Origin: Aurantiochytrium sp. KH105
Lineage: Eukaryota; Sar; Bigyra; Thraustochytrida; Thraustochytriidae
DNA: 64,000 bases
Assembly (NCBI GenBank): GCA_003116975.1
Contig: BGKB01000043.1
Span: forward strand, 248,001 to 312,000
Direction: 5' to 3'
Part shown: piece by piece, positions 20,314 through 31,987 of the stretch
Layout: the number at the start of each line of letters is the position of its first letter
How positions within the stretch are numbered: the first letter of the stretch is position 1
Translations under genes and position numbers: made by a program
The notes under the pieces: generated by a model
Databases searched by the model: none
Seen by the model: only the letters and a program-made list of their open reading frames with translations
Told to the model about the DNA's origin: nothing

Positions 20314-20586
20314 CGAGGAAAAAATAGCGTGAATGGCACGCGCGCTGGCAGCCAGGTACGTATAACCTAATTCGAGCGCGCTCGCATGCATGCTTGCTGC
20401 ATAGACGGCGTACACGCGGCGGGGACGTGCGGTGGCTGTCCTCTGTGCTGCGGCGGCGCTGGGGCGCCACTTTAGCGGCCGACCCATCTTTTGCGCCACA
20501 GTGGAGGGCAGTGAAAGGCGTGAGGGGAGGCACGCTGTGGGGCCAGGATCGCGAGCGAGGGAAAGACAGGAAGAAAAGAAATGGTT

Positions 20587-20589
<3 letters not shown>

Positions 20590-20622
<33 letters not shown>
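20590..20622. repeat. (CT)n microsatellite
   Basis: A run of 33 alternating C/T bases. Shorter ones occur at 56275-56293 and 62998-63022. Confidence 0.95.
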
Positions 20623-20624
<2 letters not shown>

Positions 20625-21154
20625 CCGCCACCGGTGTTCGCGCCTTCGCTGCTCCCGCCCTCCCTCCCGCCAGCACGCTGCTGCAGCTGGGGCCCCGCCA
20701 AAGCCCCGGGCGGGCCAGCGAGCGTCGATCGACCTCGCCTCGCCAAGCAAGTCTCGCGCCCGCCCTCCTCTCCGCGGCCCGCGCGCCGGGGTTCGGATTT
20801 TCGTTTCCACTCTTCCGTCTCCTGTTTCCTCCCTGCGTTTCCTTTCCCACTCTGCGCTCGCTCCGTCCCTCGCTCCTTGCCTCCTCAGCTCTGGGTCGAC
20901 CGACCGAGCGACCGCGCGACGAGGCCAGCACGTCTTGCCTCCCGCCGGCTGACGCGGCGCGGGTCGCGTCGACGGACGCGCTGCTGGCTCCTCCGGCCGC
21001 ACTGCGCAGGTCTCTGCTCTGGCCGGCACTCCTGCTTGCTTGCTCGCTCGCTTGCTTGCTTGCCTCGGCTGGAATCTTCAATCGCTGGCCGCCGGGGCCG
21101 TGTTCGCCACAGAAGCCGAGCGCGGCGCAGCGCAGCCCGGCGACATCATGAACG

Positions 21155-21180
21155 GTGCAGTGCAGTGCAGTGCAGTGCAG
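21155..21180. repeat. (GTGCA)n pentanucleotide array
   Basis: Five GTGCA units, 150 bp before a second pentamer array of different sequence (CCCAG at 21331-21357). Confidence 0.9.
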
Positions 21181-21330
21181 GCGGGGCGAGGCCGCGGCTC
21201 GCCTTGACCCGGGGAGCGGAAGCGAGCCTCGCGGCGATCCATGGCGGCGAAGGAAGCATGCGGAGGCAAGGAGGAGGGGAAGGGGAGCCTACAGACATAT
21301 GGACGGAGCTCGCGGCCGCAAGGAAGGCGA

Positions 21331-21357
21331 GCCCAGCCCAGCCCAGCCCAGCCCAGC
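21331..21357. repeat. (CCCAG)n pentanucleotide array
   Basis: About five CCCAG units. Confidence 0.9.
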
Positions 21358-22239
21358 GCGGCCCCGACCGATGCCTCACGAGCGACCGGCCGCTGCGCAG
21401 TAACGTGAGCCATGTCTGCCGGAAGGGTGGGCGCATGGAGGCATGCATGGCTGGCACCCCAGGGCCAAGGCAGACGCGGGACCTCGTTCATGATTTCCGT
21501 CTTTGACAAAAAGCGACGGTGGCGGCAAGCACAAAGCACGCACGGGCGGCGCTGCTGTCGACGACCCACACCTACGGGTACAAGTCTGCAACATCTCCAC
21601 TGGGCCGCCGGCGCCGGCTGCGGCCTGTCATGGGGACTTGCTGTCTGGCTGCTCCTCCTCCGCAGAAGACCGCAGTTGCCCGCCGGCGTAAGATAGAAAG
21701 CCCAGCCTAGTAGTATAAGCAAGCTTAATGCCGTGCTGCATGAAGGCCGCCACACGGATGTGACGCCTCCGCGACCTCGTTTTGCGAACCACGCTTCCTT
21801 CCTTGGCCTGGCAGGTTGCGATGATGCAGCTCGGGTTCGATCAACGCGGCGTTCCGCCAAATGATGTTGGCTCGAGATTCTATCTTCGTGGCTTCGCGCG
21901 CAGACGTTGCGAGCGAGCGAACGAGCGAGCTCCTTGCAGTGCACGGCCAGGCTCCACGGCTCCATATGGCTGACAGGGTGGGTGGGTGGCTCGGTGGGGC
22001 AGGGGTTCACGCCGCGAGGCTCCGCGAGATTGCCGGCCGGCGACAGCGACGTTCGCCCATCTTGCATGCCTTGGCGCGCAGGCCTCGCTCGCCAATTAGC
22101 CAGGACAGGACGGCCCCGGAGGTACTGCGGGCGCCGGCTGCAGCCTGTCCGCGGAAAGAACACTAGTGCGGAATTTCGTGTGCGCTCTGCGCGCCACATC
22201 GAAAGGCTGCTAGCCTATCACTTTCCAGAAACTCCCGCA

Positions 22240-22511
22240 GCTCTTCAGCGCCTTGCTGCGTCCCTTTTCCTTCCATTTCTTTCCCTTTCTTTCCTCTCAA
22301 GCATGCACGAACTCCACTTCATTTTTTCGATTTCGTTTCATTATAATTTTATTTATACAAGAAACTTTTTATCTTTCTTTACTTTTCTTTTCTTTTTCAT
22401 TTCACTGTCACTGTCGAATCGATTCTTTTCATTTCAATTTCAATTTTCTTTTTCGTTTCGATTCATTCTGCTTCCTTTTCCTTTTCTAACTTCTTCTTAT
22501 TTCCTTTACAG
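22240..22511. other. Pyrimidine-rich block ending in a splice-acceptor-like site
   Basis: A 270-bp T/C-rich block ends with TTTTCTAACTTCTTCTTATT and then TCCTTTACAG at 22511. A CTAAC branch-point-like pentamer, a pyrimidine tract and CAG follow the order of a 3' splice site. No coding exon can be assigned downstream, so if it is used it would belong to a non-coding transcript. Confidence 0.35.
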
Positions 22512-25500
22512 TTTCGCGTCCTCGAGGACGGTCTCACCCCTCCGCACATCCACCCATTCACCCATCCATACAGCTACGGGAGGTATCTTTCCTCCCCACC
22601 CAGGCCACCTGCCCCAGCCACGACGACGGCGACGCCGATGCCGATGCCGATGCGGGATGATGATGGTGACGATGATGCCTGTCTCGATCTGCCGGGTGGG
22701 TGCCTGTCCCGTGCATTGCGCCGCAGTGCAGGGCGCCGGAAATGGCCGATCCGCGCCCCCAGCTTGCTTCTGCAAGACAGGTGCCAAAGTCCGCTTGCTT
22801 CCTTTGGCGTGGCACGGATCTGTCCGGTGGCACGGACCAGCAAGGTCCGACGCCCGGCCCATAGAGAGAGCCGTGCAGGAGCCGAATCGCTCGTGCGCGG
22901 GGGGGCATGACAAGATGAATGCTTACATGGATACATGCATGCATGCATCCATGCAAGATGGCAATGATTGCAAGATTGCAAAATGACATGTTTTTTATGA
23001 GATACACCTGGGGCAATCGTGCTCGGCGCGGGGCCGCGCGTGCCGTGCCATCCGCGCGAGGGTCGACGAGGGTCCAAGGGTCCTACTGGGCTACGGCTCG
23101 TCTTGATCGCAATCGCGTGTGATCCCGCCTGGGTTGAACCTTTTAAAAACTTGCTTGCTTGCTTACTTGCGTGGTTCGAGAGGTCGACGGATTTGTCCAA
23201 GGGTTCGGAAAGGCGAGGCAGTCTCATGCGGACAAAAAGAAAGACCAAGGTGGAAATCCTTGGGACAAATAGGATGCAAAAGGCGCACGGACAGGCTGCT
23301 TTCTGCGTGACTGTCGCCACCCAGGCCTTATCCCCCTTGAGGGCGCGTCCGAGAGACGCCGCTCTGGCCGTGCCGTCGCGAGCCGTGCCATGCTCGGAGC
23401 ATCGCGGCCCTGACAGCTCGTAACGTCTTGAACGTGCGGTTCCGCGCCATGCATCTTGCCATCGACGACGCGCTGCGTCACGTCGGTCGAACCTTGCGCG
23501 AAGAAAGAGATACGCACTTTTCCTTTTTCTCCAAGGTTGGCCACCGAGAAGACGTTTCCGGCGTGCAAGAGTTCCCCGGCTCTCTGACCCCCCCACCACG
23601 GCCACTCGACGCTCGCCTCGGCACGGAAATGTCGCACCGCCGCGGGGCCCCCACGCGCGACGCTTTGCATTAGCCTGCCTTCCTGGATCTTGCCCGGTGC
23701 CGGGAGTGGTGCGGCGCTTGCGTGGATCTTGGCCGCGGCCACGGATCCTGATCTTTTGCTTCTGCTTGCCTGCCTTCATTTTGTGAAAATCCCATATCGC
23801 GGCGCGCTTCCTTCTTTTTTTTCAGCCAGCTTGCCGCGCCACCGCAGTTTTCCTTCTGCCTTCCACTTGCCACTCCGGCTTGGCAGCCGCAGCCGGGGCG
23901 ACATGCCTGCGCGGCTCGCTCCGCGCGCGCAGATCCCGCGTCGCGCCCCGCCTTCTCAGCTTCCCTCACTGCATGTACGGCGCTCGTGCCGCCGCCGATG
24001 CCGTCCCTCTCCTAGCCATGGCTGGCTGGCTGACTGCTGGGGATGACGACGACGACGCTGATGACGATGATGTGCACAAAGGAGACATGATAGCGCCGAC
24101 TCGGAGGACGAGGAGGAGCATGATCTTGAAGGCCTAAAGGCCAGTAAGGTGTTCGTTCTCGCCTAGTTCACGGTCTCGCGCTGGGGAGCGAGGAGCGGTC
24201 AGCGCGGGCGATCGAGGTGTGGAGCGCCGCCACCGCACCGCGGCGTCTTTCTTTCGGCTGGGGCTCTTACGGACTCGCCTCCCGGCTCGGGTGCAAGCGT
24301 GTATTCGAGCATGCACGCACACACTCGAGCCTGTCGAAAGCGAGGGATGAACGAGCAAGCGAGCAAGTGGGCACCCCGTGACGGCAAATTCCCGCGCGAG
24401 GTAGGGACGGACGGCGCTGGCGCAGCTCAGCCAAGGAGAAGCAAAAGCATTGCTGTCCGCCTGGCTGCCTGGCTTTGCTGCATGCGGAGGCCACGGCGGC
24501 TAGCTAGCTAGACGGGGTCGGCGGCCTTTCCCTCCCTCTGCACGCCCCAAGTTCATGTTGCCGTGTCGGTGCTAGAGCGCAGTGTGGTGTGCTGTGTGCC
24601 ACTGTGTGGATAGTGCACGCGCTAGGTGCGGGCCTCTTGCGGCGCCTGGGGAGGTGAAAGGCCCCAGCAAGGAAGGAGGACTGGCTGGCTGGCTGGCAGG
24701 CATGGTGGCTGGCAGGCGGGCCACGCAAGATCGATCGCGGGGCAGGTCGGGGCAGGGCCGGGGCAATGCGGTGCGATCCTCCACCGCACGTCCAGGCAAG
24801 CAATGTCGAGGAAGAACAATCCGGAAGGCAGCTCCAGGCGAGTCAAGGCGAGGCGAGGCGAGACCAGCGGCGGGTGGGGAGGGGAACGAAAAAAGGAACC
24901 ATGGTAAGGAATTTCATGTCCAAGATGGAGGAACGCAGAAGCTGGAAAATAGGGTTGGGGAGGTAAAAACCGCGTTTCCATGAGCTCATAGCGCCGCCGA
25001 AACAGCGGACGCGCTGTGCAAAGTGCTGGTGCCTGCCAGCTTGCCTCATTCTTGGTTTTTTAGCGGTGATGCGCAACGCAACGCGATTCAACGCACTTTC
25101 GAGAAAACAAAAGCGCGTGATTCTATCGTATTGCAAAGTTGCAGCCAGGGCATCGGACAGCTGGCTAGGCAGCCTGCCGTGATGCTTGTGTAGGCCCATT
25201 GCGTACATGTCTTCGACGCGAAGTCGCCTGCCCCACCCACCCACTCACCCACCCACAATGGACAGCCCCTTTTGGAGGTCGCGTTGGCCGGGAGCAGCTG
25301 CAGCTGCACCATCTATCCTATGCTCTTCCGGCGTGCACACACGCCAGCACTATCCGTCCATCCATCCAGCGCAGATGTCTGCGCGCTCATCTCCGTCGCC
25401 ATGCCTCACGCCCGGAAGGTATTCAGGCACACAAGAAGATGGGCCTGGGGTACGGGCCGCTCACGCTGCAGCCGCACGCGGGCCGCCCACTTTGCCAATG

Positions 25501-25841
25501 GGCGCGCGCGTCGATTGAGGGATGGACGGGATAGATTGATTCTCCTGCCTGATGGCAAGGCAATGCTCGCATAATAAGCTAAAAAAGTGAAAATGGGTGG
25601 CTGCGCTGCAGCTTGCTGGGCCCAAGCTATGTATCTTTACAGTACCGCGGGAAGAACCGCGCTCAGCTCAGTCTGGCTGCTGCAGCTGCTGCTGCTACCC
25701 TTTTTTTGCGGGGCCCGCTGGATCTTTTTCCTCATTCCCTTGGGGCCCCATTTCCTGCGCAAGCGCACGCCCTCTTGCCCCACCCCGGCGCCCCAAGTTC
25801 CGCTTCTTTTACATAAACATAGGAATTGAAGTTCACGAGAA

Positions 25842-25888
25842 TGCAACGCAGCGCAACGCAACGCAATGCGATCCAACGCAATGCACCG
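25842..25888. repeat. (CGCAA)n array, inverted relative to 17496
   Basis: Irregular CGCAA, CGCAG and CGCAATG units that are the reverse complement of the TTGCG arrays. A shorter stretch of the same kind is at 25068-25092. Confidence 0.8.
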
Positions 25889-27447
25889 CGCCGTCGCGTG
25901 CATGCCCCAGCGAGGCGACGGGCCGCGGAAAACTTCACTCCCGTCGTGCGCAGCCAGCTTGATGATGGCCAAGCTTGATTTTGCACGACGTCCAAGCTTG
26001 CAGGAAGGCGAAGGGAGGCAAGCTTGCGGAGCCTAAGGATTCACTGTCAAGGTCGTGGATGTGACAGAAAGAACAGAGGCTATAGTATACTTATGATACT
26101 AGCTTTGGGCGAACGGGAAGAATGGCGACGGCCAGTGTCTTTGGATAGCAAGAGGTGAGGTGAGCCCGGGGTGATGGGGAGGGGAGGGGGCCATGCGCGC
26201 TGCGCGGGGCCAAGATCCGCGTGACCATAAACGCACGCACGCAACGCATGTACGCACGCCTCGAGCCATACCAGCGCCGGACGTGGACGAATGGATGAGC
26301 GGATGGATGCCTGAACGGAGGCATGAACAATGGCTAGAGAGGGCTGACCCAGCCTCAAGGCCGTCGACCGATCGCCCTTTCCGCGCCGCTGCACTGCAGC
26401 CTGCAGAGCCTGGAAGGAAATCTCGATCCCTTTTCCAAGAAGAGACGCCTCCAAGACGCCACAGACTGAACAGGCGTGATTCGCTCGGGCTGAAAGCGAC
26501 GCGCGTAGCAGGACCTGTGATAGAAAGGTCTTGTTCGTCCAGTCGCTCGCTCGCACGCACGCACCCACTGCTCGACCGACTGCTCGGTTGATCGATCGAT
26601 CGATCGAAGGCGGAGAACGCACGATCATGATGCGTCGAAGTCTTCGTCGCCCAAGCAGCCACCGGCAATTCCGTCGCAAACTCCTTGTGAGCGATCGTAC
26701 CTTCGCGGCAGTCGATTTTATGAATCAATGAATAGATGTACGAAATGAATCAAGGCCCTGTCTACGAGGCCGTCTCGGCATTTTTTCCACGCCGCTGCAG
26801 CAGCCTCTTGATAGAATAAGCGCATGGCTCGAATCAATTTCGAGTCACGCACGCAGAGCTCGCCACTCCCGCGCGCCCGGGCGAAGGAAGGCGCGACGGG
26901 GCGGAGGAAGGCGCGCTCCGGCTCGCCTCGGTCGATTCGCATTCCAGCAACACCTTTCCGGGGCGCGAGATTCTCGATTCCCGGCCTCAGCGCCTTTGGC
27001 GGGTGCCGCGGCGCCTCCGAACTGCGCGCTGCGCTCGGCTCAGCACGGCCACGCGCCCGAGCGGAGACCAGGCTCAGCTGCTCCAAGAATGCCTGTGAGG
27101 GTAGAAAGAGCTCCACCCGGCGGGCATGGCGAGGGCGTGGCGACGGCACGGCGAGGGCACGGCGTGGCAGGACGTGTCACGAGCGCTCCTGCCGGAGAGG
27201 CGGCGGCCGCGGCGGCCTCGCAGCTGCGTGCGGCCGGCGGCGCGGGAGCCGAGCCGCGCCGAGTCGCGCAGGGCCGCATTTTGTTGATGTGTCCGGCAGG
27301 GGAAACGAGCAAGACGCACGAAAAAGAAGATGTGAGGTGAGGGTCGGCGCTGCCTCGCTGCGTGGCTGCACGCAGCTTCCGCATCGCATTGTCGCGCTTT
27401 CTTTGCTCGCACGCACGAGAGAACGGAGGGGAAAACGAATGAATGAA

Positions 27448-27477
27448 ATGCATGCATGCATGCATGCATGCATGCAT
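27448..27477. repeat. (CATG)n self-complementary microsatellite
   Basis: Seven CATG/GCAT units. The repeat is its own reverse complement, so it can fold into a hairpin. A shorter one is at 22937-22950. Confidence 0.9.
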
Positions 27478-27871
27478 ACGTGCATGTCAGACAGGTTTGG
27501 ACCCACTACAGCGGGGACGGGGTAGGGTAGGAGGCGCGGGTCCGATCCCGGATCCCGCATCATACCGCCAGTCACGATTGCTTGCTTCTCGCTTTCGCAT
27601 GCTTGCCTCGAGGTTTCTTCGATCGCCTCGCGGTGGCGTCGCGTCGCAACGCGATGGCGGCGGGGAAAAGGGTGCCGGCGCGCAGCGAACGAAGAACGCG
27701 ATGCTGAGGACTTCTTATTTTCCGGGCTGGCCAAGGCCCTCCGTCGCGCCCACGTGGCCCTTGTGGGGCACTGCGCGAACATAAAGACGCGGCCTTCCTG
27801 CCTTGCCGGGCGCAACTCCGTGGGGACTGCAGTGGTCGCACAGTGCTGTGGTAATCGTGCCGGGGGAAAGA

Positions 27872-27888
27872 GGGGGGGGGGGGGGGGG
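27872..27888. repeat. Seventeen-G homopolymer
   Basis: An uninterrupted run of 17 guanines, the longest homopolymer in the window. Its exact length is prone to sequencing error. Confidence 0.9.
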
Positions 27889-29361
27889 TCGGCCTTCACG
27901 TTCCTGTCCTGACAGTGAATTCCTTCTTTCGCGACAAGGTAATTACTTCCTTTTGTTTATTTTATTTTTATTTTCAATTTTCTTTGAACCATAGGCTAAA
28001 GAAAGAATTGAGGGTGAAAATTTTATGGTAAAAATAGAAATGGTAAATGATCTGTCGCTGCTGCGCGGCGCCGACGAAGGCGAGACGCACGATGGGCGAC
28101 GCCCGCGCCAAACCGGCTCGAGACCGCGGACGTCCGGCCGCGCAGCCCAGCAGGCCGACCTGTATGGGGGATGGCACTTAGGTGTCGAGGCGGCGCATGC
28201 CGTCGAATCACGCGCGAGCCGCCGCCCGGAGCCGACCAGGCGCGGAGGCAGGCGTCAAGAAGACCTTGGTCTCTTTTGTGGGAGAGTGGGGGAGGGGGGG
28301 TTGCTAGCTAAAAACGAAATGAAAAGAAAAAGGGGGGAAAAGAGGTTCACGAAAGAAGAAAAGGGAAAAGCACGAGAAAACCATTGATCGATTTTGATTG
28401 AGATACTAGATAGAGAGATAGATCCCGCCGCGCTCTCCTCGACGGACGTCTCGCGTGCCTGTGCCACGCAGAAGCGCGCCGGACACGCTCAAACCTGACG
28501 CGCCGCGCGGCGCCAGTCTGCCAGGCCCGATGAGACAAGACGAGACGAGGAAAGGACACGAGCAGGGAGCGCCAAGTGGCCGCGCTGCGTGACGGGTTGC
28601 CCCAGCAGCCACCGCCTCCGGGAGCCAGCCCAGACGAGCGGCCTCGAGCGAGGCCAGCCGGCCGGCCGGTCGCCAGCCAGCCAGCCACCGCGGCCGGCCG
28701 ACGCGGCCTCGAGGGCGGGCGGGCGGGCGGGCGAGCCAGTGGCCATGGTGGGCGGCTGGCGCAGGCGCAGGCGCAGGCGCGAGGAAACTGCGCCCGGACT
28801 GGACAAAAGTGAGACAGGAAGGGTAGGGCACACGTGACGTCCGTCGGTGCAGAAGCCGAACCTTCTTTCTGCTTTTCCCAGCTTCGCCCAGCTTGGCTTC
28901 GCTTGCCTAGCTTTGCTTGTGCTGCGTTGTGTTGCGATGTGATTTCGCAGTTGTTATCATTTTTCTACACTCTCTAATTCGCCTCTCTCACAGTCTTTCT
29001 TTCATTTCCTTCACAGCCTTTCTTTCGTTTCTTTCGCTTCTTTCATTCCTTCCGAGCGAAAGACGATCGGTGCCGTGGCGGCGGAGCCAGAAGAGGCGAC
29101 CGTGCCACAAGGAAACGCCACAACGACACGGATGCGCTGCCACACACATACACACCCACACACGCGCACAGACTAAGACAGGAATTGTGCCTGCCAGCCA
29201 GCAAGGCCGTCACGATGCCCCAGCGAAAGCCCCGCCATCAATGCGGACAAGAGCCCGCATGGGAGGAAAGGATTGCAGATGCGAGGTAAAAGATTGGGGA
29301 GATAATGAAGGGGCTCCGAAGGCGATCGGCCCTTTCGGCGATGCAAAAAGCGTCGCGTCTG

Positions 29362-29400
<39 letters not shown>

Positions 29401-29401
29401 G
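29362..29401. repeat. (ATC)n microsatellite
   Basis: Thirteen ATC units followed by CACCACCAC. Confidence 0.95.
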
Positions 29402-30895
29402 CCACCACCACAACCAGAAACGGGTCCACCTTCCATTCTTGGTGTCCTTCTGTACGAGCTCTTACGAACTACAACAATTTTTGCTGCATCCCGAGCGCTG
29501 TGAGCAGTCAAGAATGGCTGCAATCTTTCCAAGCGCACCAAGACCTTCGATCCCGATTGGGGATCGCCCTTCCTTCTTTCGCAGGCCATCCATCATTCAC
29601 AAGAAATCATGCAAGCGTTGGCAATCAATCACAAAGCCGTCGGCCGGCCGGTCGACAAGCATCGCTTTCTCAACATACTATCAAATTCTAACCCAGAAAT
29701 CAAAAAACAAAACCAAACAAGACAAGAAAGCGGATCAACCGCCTGCTTCGCTCCGACTTTTTCACGCGCAGGGAGAGCGTGATCGCGATCTCTCCGGCCA
29801 CACCCCGCTGCCGCCGCACGAACCCACGACGCCTCACCCCGCCCCGCCTCGCCCTGCCTCGCTCCGCTCCGCGACGGGGCCGTCTTGCGCCACGCGGGGT
29901 GGGACCAAGACGGCGCCGCGCACCCACTGTCGCTCGAGATGCCGGGCAAGCTGTGGGCCACTGTGGGCGCAGCAGCAGCCACCATGGCCAGCCGCGGCGC
30001 ACACCCCGAGATCTTTGCTCATTATATTTGCCTCGGCCATTCAATTCGATCCATTTCGATTTCAATTTCTGGCTGGGTTGTTTTGTTTGGAGTCTGAGGA
30101 GAGGAGGAGTCGCGGGCGGCGGCCAGCCAGCTGCAGCCAGCCAGCCAGCCAGCCAACTAACCAACTGGCCTGCCCCGAGGGAGGCTGCCGCGTGCCGCAC
30201 GCACGAGAAGATCGCGATCGCATCGTCAATTCTCGCATGCGAGGCGCCTTTGGCGTGTTGGGACCTGGGGCAAGGGATGGCCAGAGACAAGAGGGCTGAG
30301 AGTCCCGTGGCGCTGGGGCAGGAACCGGGGCCGCGGTCGGGTTGAGATGGCCGAGATGAACCTGCCTGCCTGCCTGCCTGGCTGCCTGCATGACGACGAC
30401 GGAAAGAAGAACTTCATGGGGATGCGCGGAAAACTCAGGGATAAGTGAATGATTATGCGCAAGAGGCGACGCATTACGAGAGCTTTGTTACCTCGCAAGA
30501 GAAGCTTGGGATAATCCCGAAGCAGATTGAAGGAGCGAATGCATTGAGCCTTTCTCCCAGCGCTACGCCAAGTATGCAGGAATGAATTCATGACGCACTT
30601 ACTCTTCGTAGCAAGTTTTTTTTGCAAACAACTTCTGTTGCTTTGGGCAAAAGACTTACGAAGAGCAAGCAGTCAAAGCAATTCAACAGCACTTTCAGGT
30701 CTTATCAAATATTCAGCTTCGCAGTTTCCACGCCAAACGATAGCATCGCGGCTCTTGTTCTGGCAGCTCCGTGGTCCCAGAGCCAATCAATAGCATCACT
30801 TTCACTATTCTCAAAGTCAAAGCATCAGAGCTTCGCAGCGTCTTGAAAACAGCTTTGAAATCTTCAAAAAAATTCAACATGAGATTAGTAGAAAT

Positions 30896-31447
30896 TTACT
30901 TGCCGCCGCCCTGCACAACAACGACCTGTTGAGACTTCTTGCAGCAGCAGCAGTAAATGGCCGCAATGATGCCCACAATGGCGAGCACACCGACAATAAT
31001 GATGACAATTGCAATTGCGCCCATTGCAGCAAAGAAGCCCTCGGCAGCGTCTTCAAGTGCCTCGCCGAGATCGCAGAGTCCTGGAGTGTAGCCAACGTTC
31101 TCACTGGCAGTCTCCATGCACTTGTCCGCATCGCAATCGTAGTTCCACGTGCCCGAATCCCAAGAGTCCGTCGAAGTACCGCACCAGCAGCTCGATGCCG
31201 TCGCCATCGTGCCAGTCACGTAAGAGACCATTCGGACGCAGTACGTGCTGCTGTCTGAGCTATCAGTGTTCTGGTAGGTGTCGCTGCAGCCCTTGATCAC
31301 GCCATCAGTCAGCGTGTACTCGGTCACCGAAGAGTCAACAGCATCGCAGCAAAGGTGCTCGCCAGCGGCGCACGTAAGGTACTCCGCACGCGCGACCTGA
31401 GGCGCGGCCACGACGGCCAGCGCGAGAAGAAGAGCTCCACGCATCAT
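30896..31447 (-). CDS. Ten-cysteine type I membrane protein with CCCC motif (paralogue 2)
   Basis: This 183-residue protein is a paralogue of the one at 9387-9947, on the same strand and 21 kb away. It begins MMRGALLLALAVVAAPQVARA (signal peptide), keeps EYLTCAAGEHLCCDAVDSSV, KGC, CWCG, DCDADKC and PGLCDLGEA, then has a long hydrophobic segment (about 128-158) and IYCCCCKKSQQVVVVQGGGK. Roughly half the residues match, concentrated around the ten cysteines and the membrane-proximal part. The Ser/Thr-rich loops and the cytosolic ends differ. It lies at the right edge of the gene desert while its partner lies left of it, so the pair may be the product of a duplication later split by intervening DNA. 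Function is unknown. Confidence 0.85.
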   Translation of the reverse strand: MMRGALLLALAVVAAPQVARAEYLTCAAGEHLCCDAVDSSVTEYTLTDGVIKGCSDTYQNTDSSDSSTYCVRMVSYVTGTMATASSCWCGTSTDSWDSGTWNYDCDADKCMETASENVGYTPGLCDLGEALEDAAEGFFAAMGAIAIVIIIVGVLAIVGIIAAIYCCCCKKSQQVVVVQGGGK

Positions 31448-31650
31448 TTTTCTTTCTTACAAAAACACAAGTCTAGAGTCACAGAGATCGCTTGACTGCT
31501 TGTGTTTTCGAGTTGTATTGATTTCGGATGATGCAAAGGGTTGCAGGTTTGGTGTCGGCAAAAATCGAGTCACGTGACCTTACCTTGGGTTGCACCAACG
31601 CACTTGCCCAGCCTCAACGAACCATTTTTTTTCATGCATGAAAAGAGGCA

Positions 31651-31680
31651 TGAACACCTCTCCGGAATTCAAGGTGTTCA
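31651..31680. promoter_or_regulatory. Perfect 9-bp inverted repeat
   Basis: TGAACACCT at 31651 is matched by AGGTGTTCA ending at 31680, with a 12-bp spacer. It lies about 200 bp upstream of the Cys-rich membrane gene (-) and could be a dimeric factor site or a hairpin. No factor can be named. Confidence 0.4.
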
Positions 31681-31987
31681 TTACGTGGACCTTCCATGCC
31701 AAACAGTCACCTTCACGAGATTAACCCTTCCAACGGACACTTTCTCGCCCTCCATCTCCGTTATAAGCAATGGCAAGTCAACGGACACTTTTCTTGCCGT
31801 TTCTGGTCGTAGACGAGCGGCTCCAAACAACGAATAGTCGGTCTTCCGCGTTTTCGGTCTCCTCACTTTTTCGAAACGATTTTTCCTCTTCTTGTTCACG
31901 TGCTATATACGAGCCTGGGTGCCGGAGTGGTCCGTGTGCCTGCCGCGGCATTCGAAGCGGAAGATTCGACTGACTCTCCCTCTCCCC

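Larger units (their letters stand above)
15373..30895. other. 15-kb gene desert rich in microsatellites
   Basis: I find no protein with a recognisable domain on either strand. The many long ORFs are Arg/Ala/Pro/Ser-rich, overlap each other in several frames and look like GC-rich artefacts. The stretch alternates very GC-rich DNA with AT/pyrimidine-rich blocks (16280-16660, 17985-18055, 18600-18720, 19840-19980, 22240-22511, 27930-28060, 28940-29060, 29560-29760, 30000-30090) and carries most of the simple-repeat arrays in the window. No reverse transcriptase, integrase or transposase motif, tRNA, rRNA or telomere repeat was seen. The first few hundred bases (15373-15700) are the 5' leader of the gene ending at 14065. 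Confidence 0.6.

Noticed and set aside
15669-30345. Many ORFs of 150-460 codons in the desert
   Set aside because: They overlap in several frames on both strands, are Arg/Pro/Ala/Ser-rich, often start at non-ATG codons and show no domain. This is expected of GC-rich sequence with few stops.
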